This document shows, piece by piece, positions 1-7,074 of a stretch of DNA of 10,222 nt; position 1 is the first letter of the stretch; each line of letters starts with the position of its first letter. Made by a program: the position numbers and the translations under genes. This DNA comes from Clostridia bacterium. GTDB lineage: Bacteria; Bacillota; Clostridia; Christensenellales; CAG-1252. The notes beneath the pieces are model-generated. The model was given only the letters and a program-made list of their open reading frames with translations. It was not told the DNA's origin and ran no database searches. The stretch is from NCBI GenBank assembly GCA_017455385.1, contig JAFTBD010000043.1:1-10222 (forward strand). Direction: 5' to 3'.

Positions 1-1981
1 CCACGTCGGTGAGCTCACCGCGAGAGCAAACGCGCATGGGGTATTCACCTGCGGTGTAGCCCGTCAAGCTGAAAGAACAGGTGTTCTTCACAGTATCCTC
101 TCTGTCCAAGTAGTTTTGGGCATAGACGGTCTGCAATTCGCCGCTCGGGAAGACGGTGTACGCCTTGACCGCCGCGAGAGCGCTCTCTGCATTATTGTCG
201 TCCCAAGTAAGGAGATTGTCCTCGATGCGGAGATTGGTCGGTTTGCCGAGCTTCTTGCAGGTCAATTTCAACGTCGTAAGCGAATTCAGCGTAACTTGAT
301 TGCCGTTCACGAGGGTGTTTGCATTGAAACTCAAGGTCTTGACCTCGATGTCAATGGTATCGCTCGTCTTGTCGGACGCATTCGCCGGCACCTCGAAAGT
401 GAAGGAGGGAGCGGTCGAACCGGAGTCGATCATCGTGCCGTTGACCAAGAGCTGATAATACGTACCCGTGCCGCCGACACCGTTGAAGCTGAGGTGCATC
501 GTGTACATCGCGCCGGGGGTATTGCTGAAGTTGCGATTGAGTCCGGACTCGGCGAGTTTGATGCCGGTGCGCGGAGATCCGAGCCTCGTCACCTCGATCG
601 GACCTTTCTTGATGCTGTCCACATACACGGGGCTATCCCCTGCCATAGTGGCGATATACACCTTGTAGAGACCTTCCTCCTCGAAAGGATATACGACGGA
701 CAAAACGTTCTGTCCGACCTCGACGTCCTCGGTCGAGATCACTTCGTTACGACTGTTGCATTTCTCGACGGTGAGACGGTAGCCTTTCGCATTCGTCACA
801 CCTTTCCAATAGAAGAAACCGTGCTCGAATTTCAGCTCGCTCGGGACCTCCAAGAAGTTCGCCGTGACGCGGAGAGAATATTCCGCGAAGACATTGATGG
901 GCTTTGCGTCTTTCACAGTCGGTCTGACTCTGACCTCGACGGTGGTCTGCGCGAAGGTCACGGTCGACACGTCGAAGTAAGGATCTTCGTCCGCCTCGAA
1001 CGTCTCTGCCTCGACGACATACTCCTCAATGCTTCCGTTCGACGTCACTTCCACGCGATAAGCGTCGGCAACGGCATTCGCCTCCCACACGACTTTCGAG
1101 CCGGAGAAACGAATGTTCTGAACGCCCGACAAATAAGAGAACAGCTCTGCGTCGGACGCCGCGCTGGTTTGATACTTCTCGGAAGAGGATATCGCCTGCA
1201 CGGAGATATACATACGCGCCTTTTTCGCTTCGTCGGCGAAGACGTCCTCGAACTCCGCGGCGAGGTCCATCGCATTTGCGTTGGTCACAGTCGCTTCATA
1301 AGACTCGGACTCGGAGATCGCCACATTGACTTTATAGGTGGGGACCATATCCGCGAAGTCCACCGGCGCCCAATAGAGGTAGGTGCCGTCATAGCGGACA
1401 CTGCTCGGTTTCGCAAGCATCGTGAAGGACTTCAGCTCGCTGTATCTGCTGTAAAGATCCGAATTCCCCACGAGGAAGGGTCTGACGCGAATGGTGCTGA
1501 TGCCGGCATCCGGCGTGCAAGTAGCTTCGGCTTGCTCGAAGATCTCGTCATTGAGCCAGACTTTATACTTCACCTGTGCATCGGGATAGAGTTTCTTGAT
1601 CGCTTCATCCGACGCAGTCCAGTCATACATGCCGTCTTTCGCCTCGACGACGACCGTGTCAAGGCAATCGAAAGTCTTGGTGATGGTGCCGATCTGCTTG
1701 CCGGATTCATCATACACTTCGACGGAGACTTCCAGCTTCTCCCCGGACTCTTCGGGGATCTTGATCTCGTATTCACCCGTTTCGGCATCCGCCTCCACGT
1801 CTTCCTCTTTGCCGTTGACGAACGCTTTATACACCGCATTCACGACGGGGCTCGCCACTTTGACGGCGCCGTCTTTCACGGTGAGCGTAGCATCCTTCAG
1901 CAGGCTGCTGCAGGCGGCAGCCAAATAAACGGCGCCGACCAGCAACAACACGATCAAAACAATACTGACAATTTTTTTCAT
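1..1981 (-). CDS. Large surface lipoprotein with fibronectin III-like modules, C-terminus beyond window
   Basis: The reading frame is open from the ATG at 1981 to the left edge (660 codons visible, no stop), so the C-terminus is missing. Residues about 4-20 form a hydrophobic signal segment after Lys-Lys, followed by a lipobox L-A-A-C with the lipidated Cys at residue 23. The protein is therefore predicted to be exported and membrane-anchored. The rest is acidic and beta-rich. Module-like blocks carry the FN3-type Trp and Tyr signature: W near 203 (WAPV), 298, 391 (WKGVTNAKGYRL) and about 592 (LLTWDD). I see no catalytic motif, cell-wall sorting signal or membrane segment in the visible part. 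The start is supported by GAGGTG at 1990-1995, 8 bases upstream. The gene follows the 1243-aa lipoprotein gene after 14 bases and is probably co-transcribed and paralogous (compare PTNLRIEDNLLTWD here with PTNIAYN and LITWDPV there). A role in glycan binding or surface scaffolding is inference only. Confidence 0.85.
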   Translation of the reverse strand, partial: MKKIVSIVLIVLLLVGAVYLAAACSSLLKDATLTVKDGAVKVASPVVNAVYKAFVNGKEEDVEADAETGEYEIKIPEESGEKLEVSVEVYDESGKQIGTITKTFDCLDTVVVEAKDGMYDWTASDEAIKKLYPDAQVKYKVWLNDEIFEQAEATCTPDAGISTIRVRPFLVGNSDLYSRYSELKSFTMLAKPSSVRYDGTYLYWAPVDFADMVPTYKVNVAISESESYEATVTNANAMDLAAEFEDVFADEAKKARMYISVQAISSSEKYQTSAASDAELFSYLSGVQNIRFSGSKVVWEANAVADAYRVEVTSNGSIEEYVVEAETFEADEDPYFDVSTVTFAQTTVEVRVRPTVKDAKPINVFAEYSLRVTANFLEVPSELKFEHGFFYWKGVTNAKGYRLTVEKCNSRNEVISTEDVEVGQNVLSVVYPFEEEGLYKVYIATMAGDSPVYVDSIKKGPIEVTRLGSPRTGIKLAESGLNRNFSNTPGAMYTMHLSFNGVGGTGTYYQLLVNGTMIDSGSTAPSFTFEVPANASDKTSDTIDIEVKTLSFNANTLVNGNQVTLNSLTTLKLTCKKLGKPTNLRIEDNLLTWDDNNAESALAAVKAYTVFPSGELQTVYAQNYLDREDTVKNTCSFSLTGYTAGEYPMRVCSRGELTDV

Positions 1982-1989
1982 AGTTCATT

Positions 1990-1995
1990 CACCTC
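1990..1995 (-). promoter_or_regulatory. Ribosome binding site of the downstream lipoprotein gene
   Basis: GAGGTG read on the minus strand lies 8 bases before the ATG at 1981 and directly abuts the TAA stop (1996-1998) of the upstream gene. Ribosomes finishing the first gene could reinitiate here. The arrangement supports a two-gene transcript. Confidence 0.7.
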
Positions 1996-4900
1996 TTATT
2001 TCAAGCCGAAGCTATAGCCCTGCGGCCTCTGTGCATCGACGATGGTATCCGAAGCGGGATCGCGGTAACCGTTGAGCGTGACGTCCACGGTGACTGCGCC
2101 TGCCGCTATCGCGTCGGCGGACATCGTGATATACGCGAATCCATTGCTGTACGCGACAGACTGATCCGTCAACGTGTAGGTACCGAGTTCTTCCTTGTTG
2201 CTGTTCTTGTACGTAACGGAATATTTGACGTGCGTCGCATTCGGGATCTCTGCCACTTCAATGGTCAGCGCGCCGTCTATCCTCACCATATGCGCATCGT
2301 AAGTCGTGAAGTCACGAATGACGGACACGCTCTCCAAAAGGATCATCTCGGAATCGAGATAACGGGACGTGGGATCGTAAACGCTCTCCGTCTTCACCAT
2401 ATCGCCGCCGATGGCGCGGATGCAGACTTTGTAGTCGCCGCCCGACGTCAGTGCGATCTTCGCGCCGGCGGTGAGCTCCGCCACGGAGTACGTGTTCTCG
2501 ATGCCGCCGATGTTGATGCCGTAGATCTGTGCTTCGGACGCCTCGGCAGCGCTCTCTTTCATCGTGACGACGAGGATATTGGTGTTTTTACCGCTGCCGC
2601 CCTTCTCGAAGGCTACGGTGAAATCCGTCGCCACGGGAACCTTGTGATCTTTCAGGGTGATATCCCAGAAGACACTGGTGGAGCGAATGGCGGTGAGACC
2701 GTTATCGCCGAGAGCATAGAGCTCCATCTTGATCTTGTCTCCGTCAGCGCTGAAGATGAGCGGCGTGAAGGAATTCCCCGTCAGCTCCGCACGCATCGTG
2801 TAGGTATCGACGGTGGTGGGCGTGTTGCTGCCCTTCGGGATGCGCTTGACGATCACGCAGTAATTCTGCGCATTTTGGACGGCGTCCCATTCCATCTCGC
2901 CGCTGGCTTCGTTCGTCGTCGGAACGGGCGTTTTCAAAACGGCAATGGTCGCAGCTTCGCCCGCATCAGACTCGAAGTAATACTTGTCGACGCCGTTCTC
3001 CGTCTTCTTCGTGAAGGGAGATCTGTCGTCGGCAGTGCCCGCATCCGCGTGCGCTACCAAGTAGAAACGGATACTTTCGCCTGCCGAAATTTCTTTCAGC
3101 CTACTCAGCAATACCTCGCCGTTTACGGCATTCTCCGCTTGTGGATCGGTGATAATGTCGACATGAGGCGTGACGTTATCGGACTGAGAAACGTTGAGCC
3201 TGCAGAGCACGCTGCGATTGACCGTATCGGTGCCGTAGCAGAGGGAATACGACGCGGCATTCTCCACCTTGTTCCAATGGAAATTGGAATCGGTAACGCT
3301 CGGAACTTGCGGCGTAGCGAGCTTATAAATAATGATGTGATCGGAGTAATCGGACGACACCGTTGCGGCGCCATGCAGATCCTCGGTCTGAGCCGCCACG
3401 GCACGCACGGTGACGAGAGTGCCCGTCTCATGGAGCAATTCCACGCTCTCGAGGGTAAACGTATTCAGATCGACTCTGTCCATAGCGTTGCCGATGGTGA
3501 TCGCATATTGGGCAGCTTGCGTCGTGAACGAATCATTCAACTTCTTCGGAGCGACGTCGCCGTTCCAGCTCAAAGTCATCGAATTCTCGACCACCTTGAG
3601 ACCCGTCGGCTTGGGGAGTTTATAGAGATAATAAGGAGTAGAGAAAGAACCGGTCACTTTGATATTTCCGTTTCCTTTCGGTGCGACATAGAACTTATGC
3701 GTACCGGAGGGAAGAGTGCTCGGCACGGGAACGGACGTGCCGTACACGAATCCGCTCGCCTGCACCGACCCATCCTTATCGTCAAGGATGGAGTAGTAGT
3801 AGCCGATCGCATCGCCGACGGGATTCCAAGTGATGACGTCGGAGGTGCAATCCACGTTGCCGACTTTCTCCAACTGATTCAGAGCAAAGCCGGTCGCGAG
3901 CTCCGAATTGAAGATGACGGTGTCATAGCCGTCGCGGACTTCCGTCTTGCCCGCGTTCTTGTAGGTGGAACGGAGCTGAACGCTGCTGTACGTGCCGTTG
4001 ACGAGGTCGCCGTCCAAGAGCTCCATCGTGAAGTGGACTCTGTAAGCGACGCCGTTCTCCACCGAATAGTATATCTTTTTGCTGCTATCCGTAGAGGTTA
4101 CGGGAGTCGTTCCGTCCAAAAGGATGTCGACGCTGTCGGCGTATTCCGGCGTGTTGAAGGCGGCGAGGACTTCGCTGCCGCGAACTTCTTTGTTATTCTC
4201 GAACTTGGGGCTGTCCAGATCCTTCGTGCCGAAGGTAACTGCGGTGATCTGCTCCAAGACGATCACACGGATGGGATCGGAATAGCGTGACGGTCTGATG
4301 ACGCCGCTCGCATCTTCCGCCGTGCAGTACACATAGTACTCGCCCGGCTCGCTGACCGGCCAGAACAACTGCATCGTGCCGTCCGTAGCGTTGACTCTGT
4401 ACGAATCGCCGACCGTTTCGCTGTCGCGTTCGCCGCGGGGCGCGTTCTTATAAATATTCACGTTGTAATTCGTATTCAACGCGACGTCGTTCACGATGAC
4501 GGAAGACTTCTTAACGTCATCCTTATCCGGCGCGGACATACTGATCGAAGGCGCCGCAAGGAACTGGAAGTCGCTCTCGACGGACCATTCGGAATAGACG
4601 TTCTTGTCATCGGAAGTCGGAAGGATGCGAACGTGGTAATTGATATTCGCATCGAGACCGTCGAAGGTGGGCTTATAAGTCGAATAGACTTCTTGCTTCT
4701 CGACGCCGCCTTGCGTATAGCGAAGGTAGACGTCGAACTTATCCGCACCGCCTTCGTAATTCGCCCAGCTCAACGCACCGTGATCGGTGGTGAGAAGGGA
4801 GATGTCGAGAGCGGCGACGTGCAGGAAGTTCTTCTCCTTGGTTTGAGAGTCCATGATGTCCTTCGAAGGATCGCCGATCGCCGTGATCTTCACCCAGAAA

Positions 4901-5727
4901 GACTTACGAGCGTCGTCATTGCCATAGACGTATTCGTCCCAACCGATGACGCCGATGGGGCTGAAAACGAATTCGCTCGCCTTCACTTCCGTCACGATAT
5001 TCTCCTCGCCGGTCTTCCCTTCGAGCTCCACTCTGTATTTGGTGGCGCCGGGAACGGGATCCCAAGTAATGAGGTTATTGAGGACGATGCCCGCGTCATC
5101 TGCATTATAAGCATTGTACGCGATATTGGTGGGCGCGCGAAGGATGGTGACAGACTTCGTATTCGACCAAACGGCGAAACTGTGCGCGTCCGTCACGTAC
5201 GGCTTCACACGGAGAGAAGCTTTGCTGTCGGAATTCGCACTGTCGGCGGAACGAGCGGGAGCGAGCGCCGTGCCCGTTACGCGGAGAAGCGTCTCTATGC
5301 CGCTCTGTTCGCAGAGGTACTCGGTGTAGCCTTCCGCTTCGGTCCAAACGAATTCGCTCCCGTCAAAGGAGACCTCGACAGGGCCGACCGCAGTGAAGGT
5401 GGCAGTCGCGGAGCTCTCCGCATCCCGATAGAACTTGCTGTTCTCATCTGCTTTCGCAAGGATGGAGATGGTGACGTCCGTCGTGACCTCGACATCGAGC
5501 TTGGTGTCCGTGGCCGTGTAGTTGTCATCATTGACTTGGACCGAGTATGATGCGGCTTTTTTCACCCCATCCCAAGTGATCGTTTGCCCATCGTACTTGA
5601 TACTCTCCGCGTTGACACTGTCAAGAGCTTTCTTCTTGATAGAGCAACTCGCCAGAGCGCAAGCGACGACGATCAAGCATACGATCATTGCCACTATGAT
5701 GATGCGCTTTGTTATGGTGTTTCTCAT
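1996..5727 (-). CDS. Giant multi-module fibronectin III-like lipoprotein (1243 aa)
   Basis: The N-terminus has basic residues (R2, K7, R8), a hydrophobic stretch at about 9-26 and the lipobox L-A-S-C at 25-28, giving a lipidated, exported protein. The start at 5727 is preceded by GGGAGG with 8 bases of spacing. From about residue 40 to the end the chain is a series of beta-sandwich-like modules of roughly 90-110 residues. They are marked by repeated cores of the form W-x-x-V-x-x-A-x-x-Y: W52 (WDGVKKAASYSV), W128, W222 (WDPVPGATKYRV), W321, W634 (WNPVGDAIGYYY), W721, W818 (WNKVENAASYSL) and W947 (WDAVQNAQNYCV). These cores resemble FN3 domains of bacterial surface proteins. The modules have diverged in sequence, so they do not look like recent tandem duplications. 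I recognise no enzyme domain, sortase motif or S-layer motif. The gene is first in a two-gene cluster with a paralogous lipoprotein. Binding or scaffold function is inferred from architecture alone. Confidence 0.87.
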   Translation of the reverse strand: MRNTITKRIIIVAMIVCLIVVACALASCSIKKKALDSVNAESIKYDGQTITWDGVKKAASYSVQVNDDNYTATDTKLDVEVTTDVTISILAKADENSKFYRDAESSATATFTAVGPVEVSFDGSEFVWTEAEGYTEYLCEQSGIETLLRVTGTALAPARSADSANSDSKASLRVKPYVTDAHSFAVWSNTKSVTILRAPTNIAYNAYNADDAGIVLNNLITWDPVPGATKYRVELEGKTGEENIVTEVKASEFVFSPIGVIGWDEYVYGNDDARKSFWVKITAIGDPSKDIMDSQTKEKNFLHVAALDISLLTTDHGALSWANYEGGADKFDVYLRYTQGGVEKQEVYSTYKPTFDGLDANINYHVRILPTSDDKNVYSEWSVESDFQFLAAPSISMSAPDKDDVKKSSVIVNDVALNTNYNVNIYKNAPRGERDSETVGDSYRVNATDGTMQLFWPVSEPGEYYVYCTAEDASGVIRPSRYSDPIRVIVLEQITAVTFGTKDLDSPKFENNKEVRGSEVLAAFNTPEYADSVDILLDGTTPVTSTDSSKKIYYSVENGVAYRVHFTMELLDGDLVNGTYSSVQLRSTYKNAGKTEVRDGYDTVIFNSELATGFALNQLEKVGNVDCTSDVITWNPVGDAIGYYYSILDDKDGSVQASGFVYGTSVPVPSTLPSGTHKFYVAPKGNGNIKVTGSFSTPYYLYKLPKPTGLKVVENSMTLSWNGDVAPKKLNDSFTTQAAQYAITIGNAMDRVDLNTFTLESVELLHETGTLVTVRAVAAQTEDLHGAATVSSDYSDHIIIYKLATPQVPSVTDSNFHWNKVENAASYSLCYGTDTVNRSVLCRLNVSQSDNVTPHVDIITDPQAENAVNGEVLLSRLKEISAGESIRFYLVAHADAGTADDRSPFTKKTENGVDKYYFESDAGEAATIAVLKTPVPTTNEASGEMEWDAVQNAQNYCVIVKRIPKGSNTPTTVDTYTMRAELTGNSFTPLIFSADGDKIKMELYALGDNGLTAIRSTSVFWDITLKDHKVPVATDFTVAFEKGGSGKNTNILVVTMKESAAEASEAQIYGINIGGIENTYSVAELTAGAKIALTSGGDYKVCIRAIGGDMVKTESVYDPTSRYLDSEMILLESVSVIRDFTTYDAHMVRIDGALTIEVAEIPNATHVKYSVTYKNSNKEELGTYTLTDQSVAYSNGFAYITMSADAIAAGAVTVDVTLNGYRDPASDTIVDAQRPQGYSFGLK

Positions 5728-5798
5728 TGATTTTCCTCCCTAGAAAAATTCCGGATTTGTGTGACAAGCGAAACAGCTATACCTGCCCCACGTTACCC

Positions 5799-5828
5799 AT
5801 TGTACCACGTGGTAACAAAATATGACAA
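5799..5828 (-). promoter_or_regulatory. Sigma-A type promoter for the lipoprotein operon
   Basis: On the minus strand, TTGTCA (5823-5828) and TACAAT (5799-5804) are separated by 18 bases. Each box matches the consensus at 5 of 6 positions. A/T tracts lie directly upstream at about 5829-5858. Transcription would begin near 5792, leaving a leader of about 65 bases that ends with the GGGAGG site of the 1243-aa gene. The spacer contains a perfect palindrome, described separately. Confidence 0.7.
5803..5814. promoter_or_regulatory. Candidate operator palindrome inside the lipoprotein promoter
   Basis: TACCACGTGGTA is a perfect 12-bp palindrome that fills much of the -35/-10 spacer and overlaps two bases of the -10 box. 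It is embedded in a longer imperfect inverted repeat: GTTACC at 5792-5797 at the predicted start site and GGTAAC at 5811-5816. A dimeric repressor bound here would block RNA polymerase. The regulator is unknown and none is encoded in the window. Confidence 0.5.
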
Positions 5829-5859
5829 CATTTTTTTATATTTTTTCAAAAAAATTTTC

Positions 5860-5871
5860 AAGACGCGTCTT
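5860..5871. repeat. Second 12-bp palindrome upstream of the promoter
   Basis: AAGACGCGTCTT is a perfect palindrome centred about 57 bases upstream of the centre of the promoter-spacer palindrome. The half-sites differ from those at 5803-5814, so it would bind a different protein or be chance. As RNA it would form only a very short stem, so I do not call it a terminator. Confidence 0.3.
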
Positions 5872-6077
5872 TCCCTTCTTACTTTATTTGACGCACCGAG
5901 GCGTACAGCCGCGTGGAATGACTTTTATATAATATAATAATATGTTTTTGCCCGCTTTTCTTTGCCGATGGGAGAATGAGCGGATCGGAAACGCCGACAG
6001 AGACCCGAGAGAGGTGCTTCACGCCCTCTATTCGGACGTTCGAAAGAAAGAAAAATGTAAACAGAATGGGTAAAAAT

Positions 6078-6107
6078 GTTATATATATTTTACACGTTTT
6101 TTTTCAA
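6078..6107 (-). promoter_or_regulatory. Possible second, distal leftward promoter
   Basis: On the minus strand TTGAAA (6102-6107) and TATAAC (6078-6083) are 18 bases apart, each matching 5 of 6 consensus positions. It lies after the terminator of the small gene, so it could only serve the lipoprotein genes, with a leader of roughly 340 bases, or an untranslated RNA. The surrounding sequence is very AT-rich, which makes chance matches likely. Confidence 0.3.
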
Positions 6108-6215
6108 AAATTCGGCTTAATGACCTTTCAAAGGCGAAAAACGACGAAAAAGAGGGCAACGCGCGCCCGCGCACGCGATTGACATTCGCGGACAGGCATT
6201 CGGCGGAAGGCTCCG

Positions 6216-6251
6216 AAAAAAAGAAAAGCCGCAACGGAGCTCCGTTGCGGC
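6216..6251 (-). terminator. Intrinsic terminator of the small unknown gene
   Basis: Read on the minus strand, arms GCCGCAACGG and CCGTTGCGGC form a perfect 10-bp stem around an AGCT loop (6228-6251). A T-rich tract interrupted by one C (6227 down to 6216) follows. The hairpin begins 19 bases after the TGA stop at 6271. It isolates the small gene from the lipoprotein genes downstream. Confidence 0.92.
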
Positions 6252-6270
6252 GTGTGCGTTGACGGGATGA

Positions 6271-6717
6271 TCAAACGGTACGTGCCGTGATCCTCTTCAG
6301 GATGTGATCATCGCTGTCCATATTGACGAGTCTGATGATCGCCCTATTCAAACAACGGATGAACTCCTCCGGATCGAAGACCACGAAGTGCCATTGGATC
6401 TTGAAGAATCCTTTGTTGGTGATATTCGCGGTATAGAACGGAACGGTGGCATTGAACTCGTTGATGAGCTCGTAATTCGCCAACGTGCGATCCAGTTTGT
6501 CGAAAATGAAGGAAATGATGACCTGATAAGGGATGTCCCCTTTCATCTCGGAAACACTGATGCTCATATAGATGTCATCGTCGTGCCCTTTCAGAGAAAG
6601 CCCCTTATTCGTGATATTGAGAGAACCGTCTTTGATCTCATACTGGATACCCTGCAAACTCTTCATTTCGGAATCGAAAAAGTCTTTTGCCGCCGCTTCA
6701 AATTGCTTTAAATTCAT
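6271..6717 (-). CDS. Small conserved-looking cytoplasmic protein of unknown function (148 aa)
   Basis: I do not recognise a named family with certainty. The protein begins MNLKQFEAAAKDFF, has no signal peptide or membrane segment, and alternates predicted beta strands and helices (for example IQYEIKDGSLNI, then YQVIISFIFDKLD, then FIRCLNRAIIRLVNMD). This pattern is loosely like YbjN or type III secretion chaperone-like folds, a weak guess. A single-domain alpha/beta protein is the safest description. I chose the ATG at 6717 rather than the one at 6729, because the sequence between them contains GGAGGG, which must be the ribosome binding site. Nothing Shine-Dalgarno-like precedes 6729. It is a single-gene unit with its own promoter (6787-6815) and terminator (6216-6251). 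It is divergent from the rhamnose operon, but nothing in the sequence links it to sugar metabolism. Confidence 0.82.
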   Translation of the reverse strand: MNLKQFEAAAKDFFDSEMKSLQGIQYEIKDGSLNITNKGLSLKGHDDDIYMSISVSEMKGDIPYQVIISFIFDKLDRTLANYELINEFNATVPFYTANITNKGFFKIQWHFVVFDPEEFIRCLNRAIIRLVNMDSDDHILKRITARTV

Positions 6718-6721
6718 ATTA

Positions 6722-6727
6722 CCCTCC
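6722..6727 (-). promoter_or_regulatory. Ribosome binding site that fixes the start of the small gene
   Basis: GGAGGG on the minus strand sits 4 bases before the ATG at 6717. It lies inside the codons that an upstream ATG at 6729 would use. It therefore argues for the shorter protein. Confidence 0.8.
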
Positions 6728-6786
6728 ATATTGAATAAAAAATAGTTTCGAAAATCCGCATATATCGCTTCATTTCATTTACAAAG

Positions 6787-6815
6787 ATTATATCATATCG
6801 TTTGCCGGATTGCAA
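6787..6815 (-). promoter_or_regulatory. Sigma-A promoter of the small unknown gene
   Basis: On the minus strand TTGCAA (6810-6815) and a perfect TATAAT (6787-6792) are separated by 17 bases, with a TG one base before the -10 giving an extended -10 form. Transcription would begin near 6780, leaving a leader of about 63 bases before the ATG at 6717. Confidence 0.8.
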
Positions 6816-6845
6816 TACCCGTTCCGAAAAATGCGACGTCTCTCA

Positions 6846-6859
6846 TCGAAAATTTTCGA
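6846..6859. promoter_or_regulatory. Candidate operator palindrome between divergent promoters
   Basis: TCGAAAATTTTCGA is a perfect 14-bp palindrome. It lies about 31 bases outside the -35 of the leftward promoter and 21 bases upstream of the -35 of the rightward promoter. That position suits an activator or a shared regulator of the GH125-rhaB-rhaA operon. No regulator gene is in the window, and its A/T core could also arise by chance. Confidence 0.4.
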
Positions 6860-6879
6860 CGGCGCCCGCGATTATCCGC

Positions 6880-6908
6880 TTGTCTCCTCTGCGCGCGTGT
6901 GATACAAT
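6880..6908 (+). promoter_or_regulatory. Sigma-A promoter of the GH125-rhaB-rhaA operon
   Basis: TTGTCT (6880-6885) and TACAAT (6903-6908) are separated by exactly 17 bases. TG one base before the -10 box makes an extended -10 element, which would compensate for the imperfect -35. Transcription would start near 6914-6916, about 160 bases upstream of the ATG at 7075. Confidence 0.7.
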
Positions 6909-6915
6909 ATGATTG

Positions 6916-6969
6916 ATTCGGAATGCGGAACTTGATCCAATGCGTAATTCGGAATGCGGAATTCGGAAT
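6916..6969 (+). repeat. Short direct-repeat cluster at the start of the operon leader
   Basis: ATTCGGAATGCGGAA occurs exactly twice, at 6916-6930 and 6947-6961, with a 31-base period. A third partial copy, ATTCGGAAT, follows at 6961-6969. The units are built from GGAAT/GCGGA words and look unlike the surrounding sequence. The first copy coincides with the predicted transcription start. I cannot tell from one window whether this is a genome-wide dispersed repeat. Confidence 0.75.
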
Positions 6970-7018
6970 AAAAGTAACGCCACGCTTTAATGCGGGAGTC
7001 CGTTCCGAGCAAATAATA

Positions 7019-7043
7019 TTGCGCCGCACGGTGCGTTCCGCAA
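7019..7043 (+). other. Possible stem-loop in the operon leader
   Basis: TTGCG (7019-7023) can pair with CGCAA (7039-7043), enclosing an inner CGC/GCG pairing (7025-7027 with 7033-7035). There is no following T-tract, so it is not an intrinsic terminator. An AAGGA word overlaps the 3' arm, but it is too far from the ATG at 7075 to be its binding site. Confidence 0.3.
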
Positions 7044-7074
7044 GGAAATAATACTTTAACAAAAAAGAGAATTT

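Larger units (their letters stand above)
5728..6215. other. AT-rich intergenic control region upstream of the lipoprotein genes
   Basis: About 490 bases between the terminator of the small gene and the first lipoprotein gene show no convincing coding sequence. A plus-strand frame at 5976-6182 has no ribosome binding site and low-complexity Arg/Lys-rich content. The region holds a strong leftward promoter (5799-5828), a weaker leftward candidate (6078-6107), and two perfect 12-bp palindromes (5803-5814 and 5860-5871). Several A/T runs are present, including one just upstream of the strong promoter that could act as an UP element. Nothing matches a riboswitch that I can recognise. Confidence 0.6.
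6718..7074. other. Divergent intergenic region between the small gene and the rhamnose operon
   Basis: No protein-coding gene is credible here. In order from the left it holds the leader and promoter of the small gene (6787-6815), a 14-bp palindrome (6846-6859), and the rightward promoter (6880-6908). It then holds a short direct-repeat cluster (6916-6969) and an untranslated leader of about 160 bases with one possible stem-loop (7019-7043). I recognise no known riboswitch class. Confidence 0.65.

Noticed and set aside
116..2017. Long plus-strand open frame (633 codons) opposite the downstream lipoprotein gene
   Set aside because: It is codon-aligned antisense to the lipoprotein frame, which happens to avoid TTA, CTA and TCA codons. 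It lacks a binding site, and its composition is His/Arg/Asp-rich like other shadow frames. The minus frame has a signal peptide, lipobox and module cores.
2230..4290. Plus-strand open frame of 686 codons opposite the 1243-aa lipoprotein gene, and a similar one at 4633-5550
   Set aside because: Both are codon-aligned shadows of the real minus-strand gene, with no ribosome binding site, promoter or recognisable domain.
5928..5938. Overlapping TATAAT words on the plus strand
   Set aside because: No -35 box lies at the right distance (the nearest TTGACG at 5888-5893 is 34 bases away), and no plus-strand gene follows. It is attributed to A/T richness.
5976..6182. Short plus-strand open frame in the spacer upstream of the lipoproteins
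   Set aside because: There is no credible binding site or promoter, and the translation is low-complexity and basic. It is likely chance in AT-rich DNA.
6179..6184. Perfect TTGACA on the plus strand as a promoter -35 box
   Set aside because: No -10-like sequence lies 16-18 bases downstream (the sequence there is GC-rich), and the next plus-strand gene starts about 890 bases away with its own promoter.
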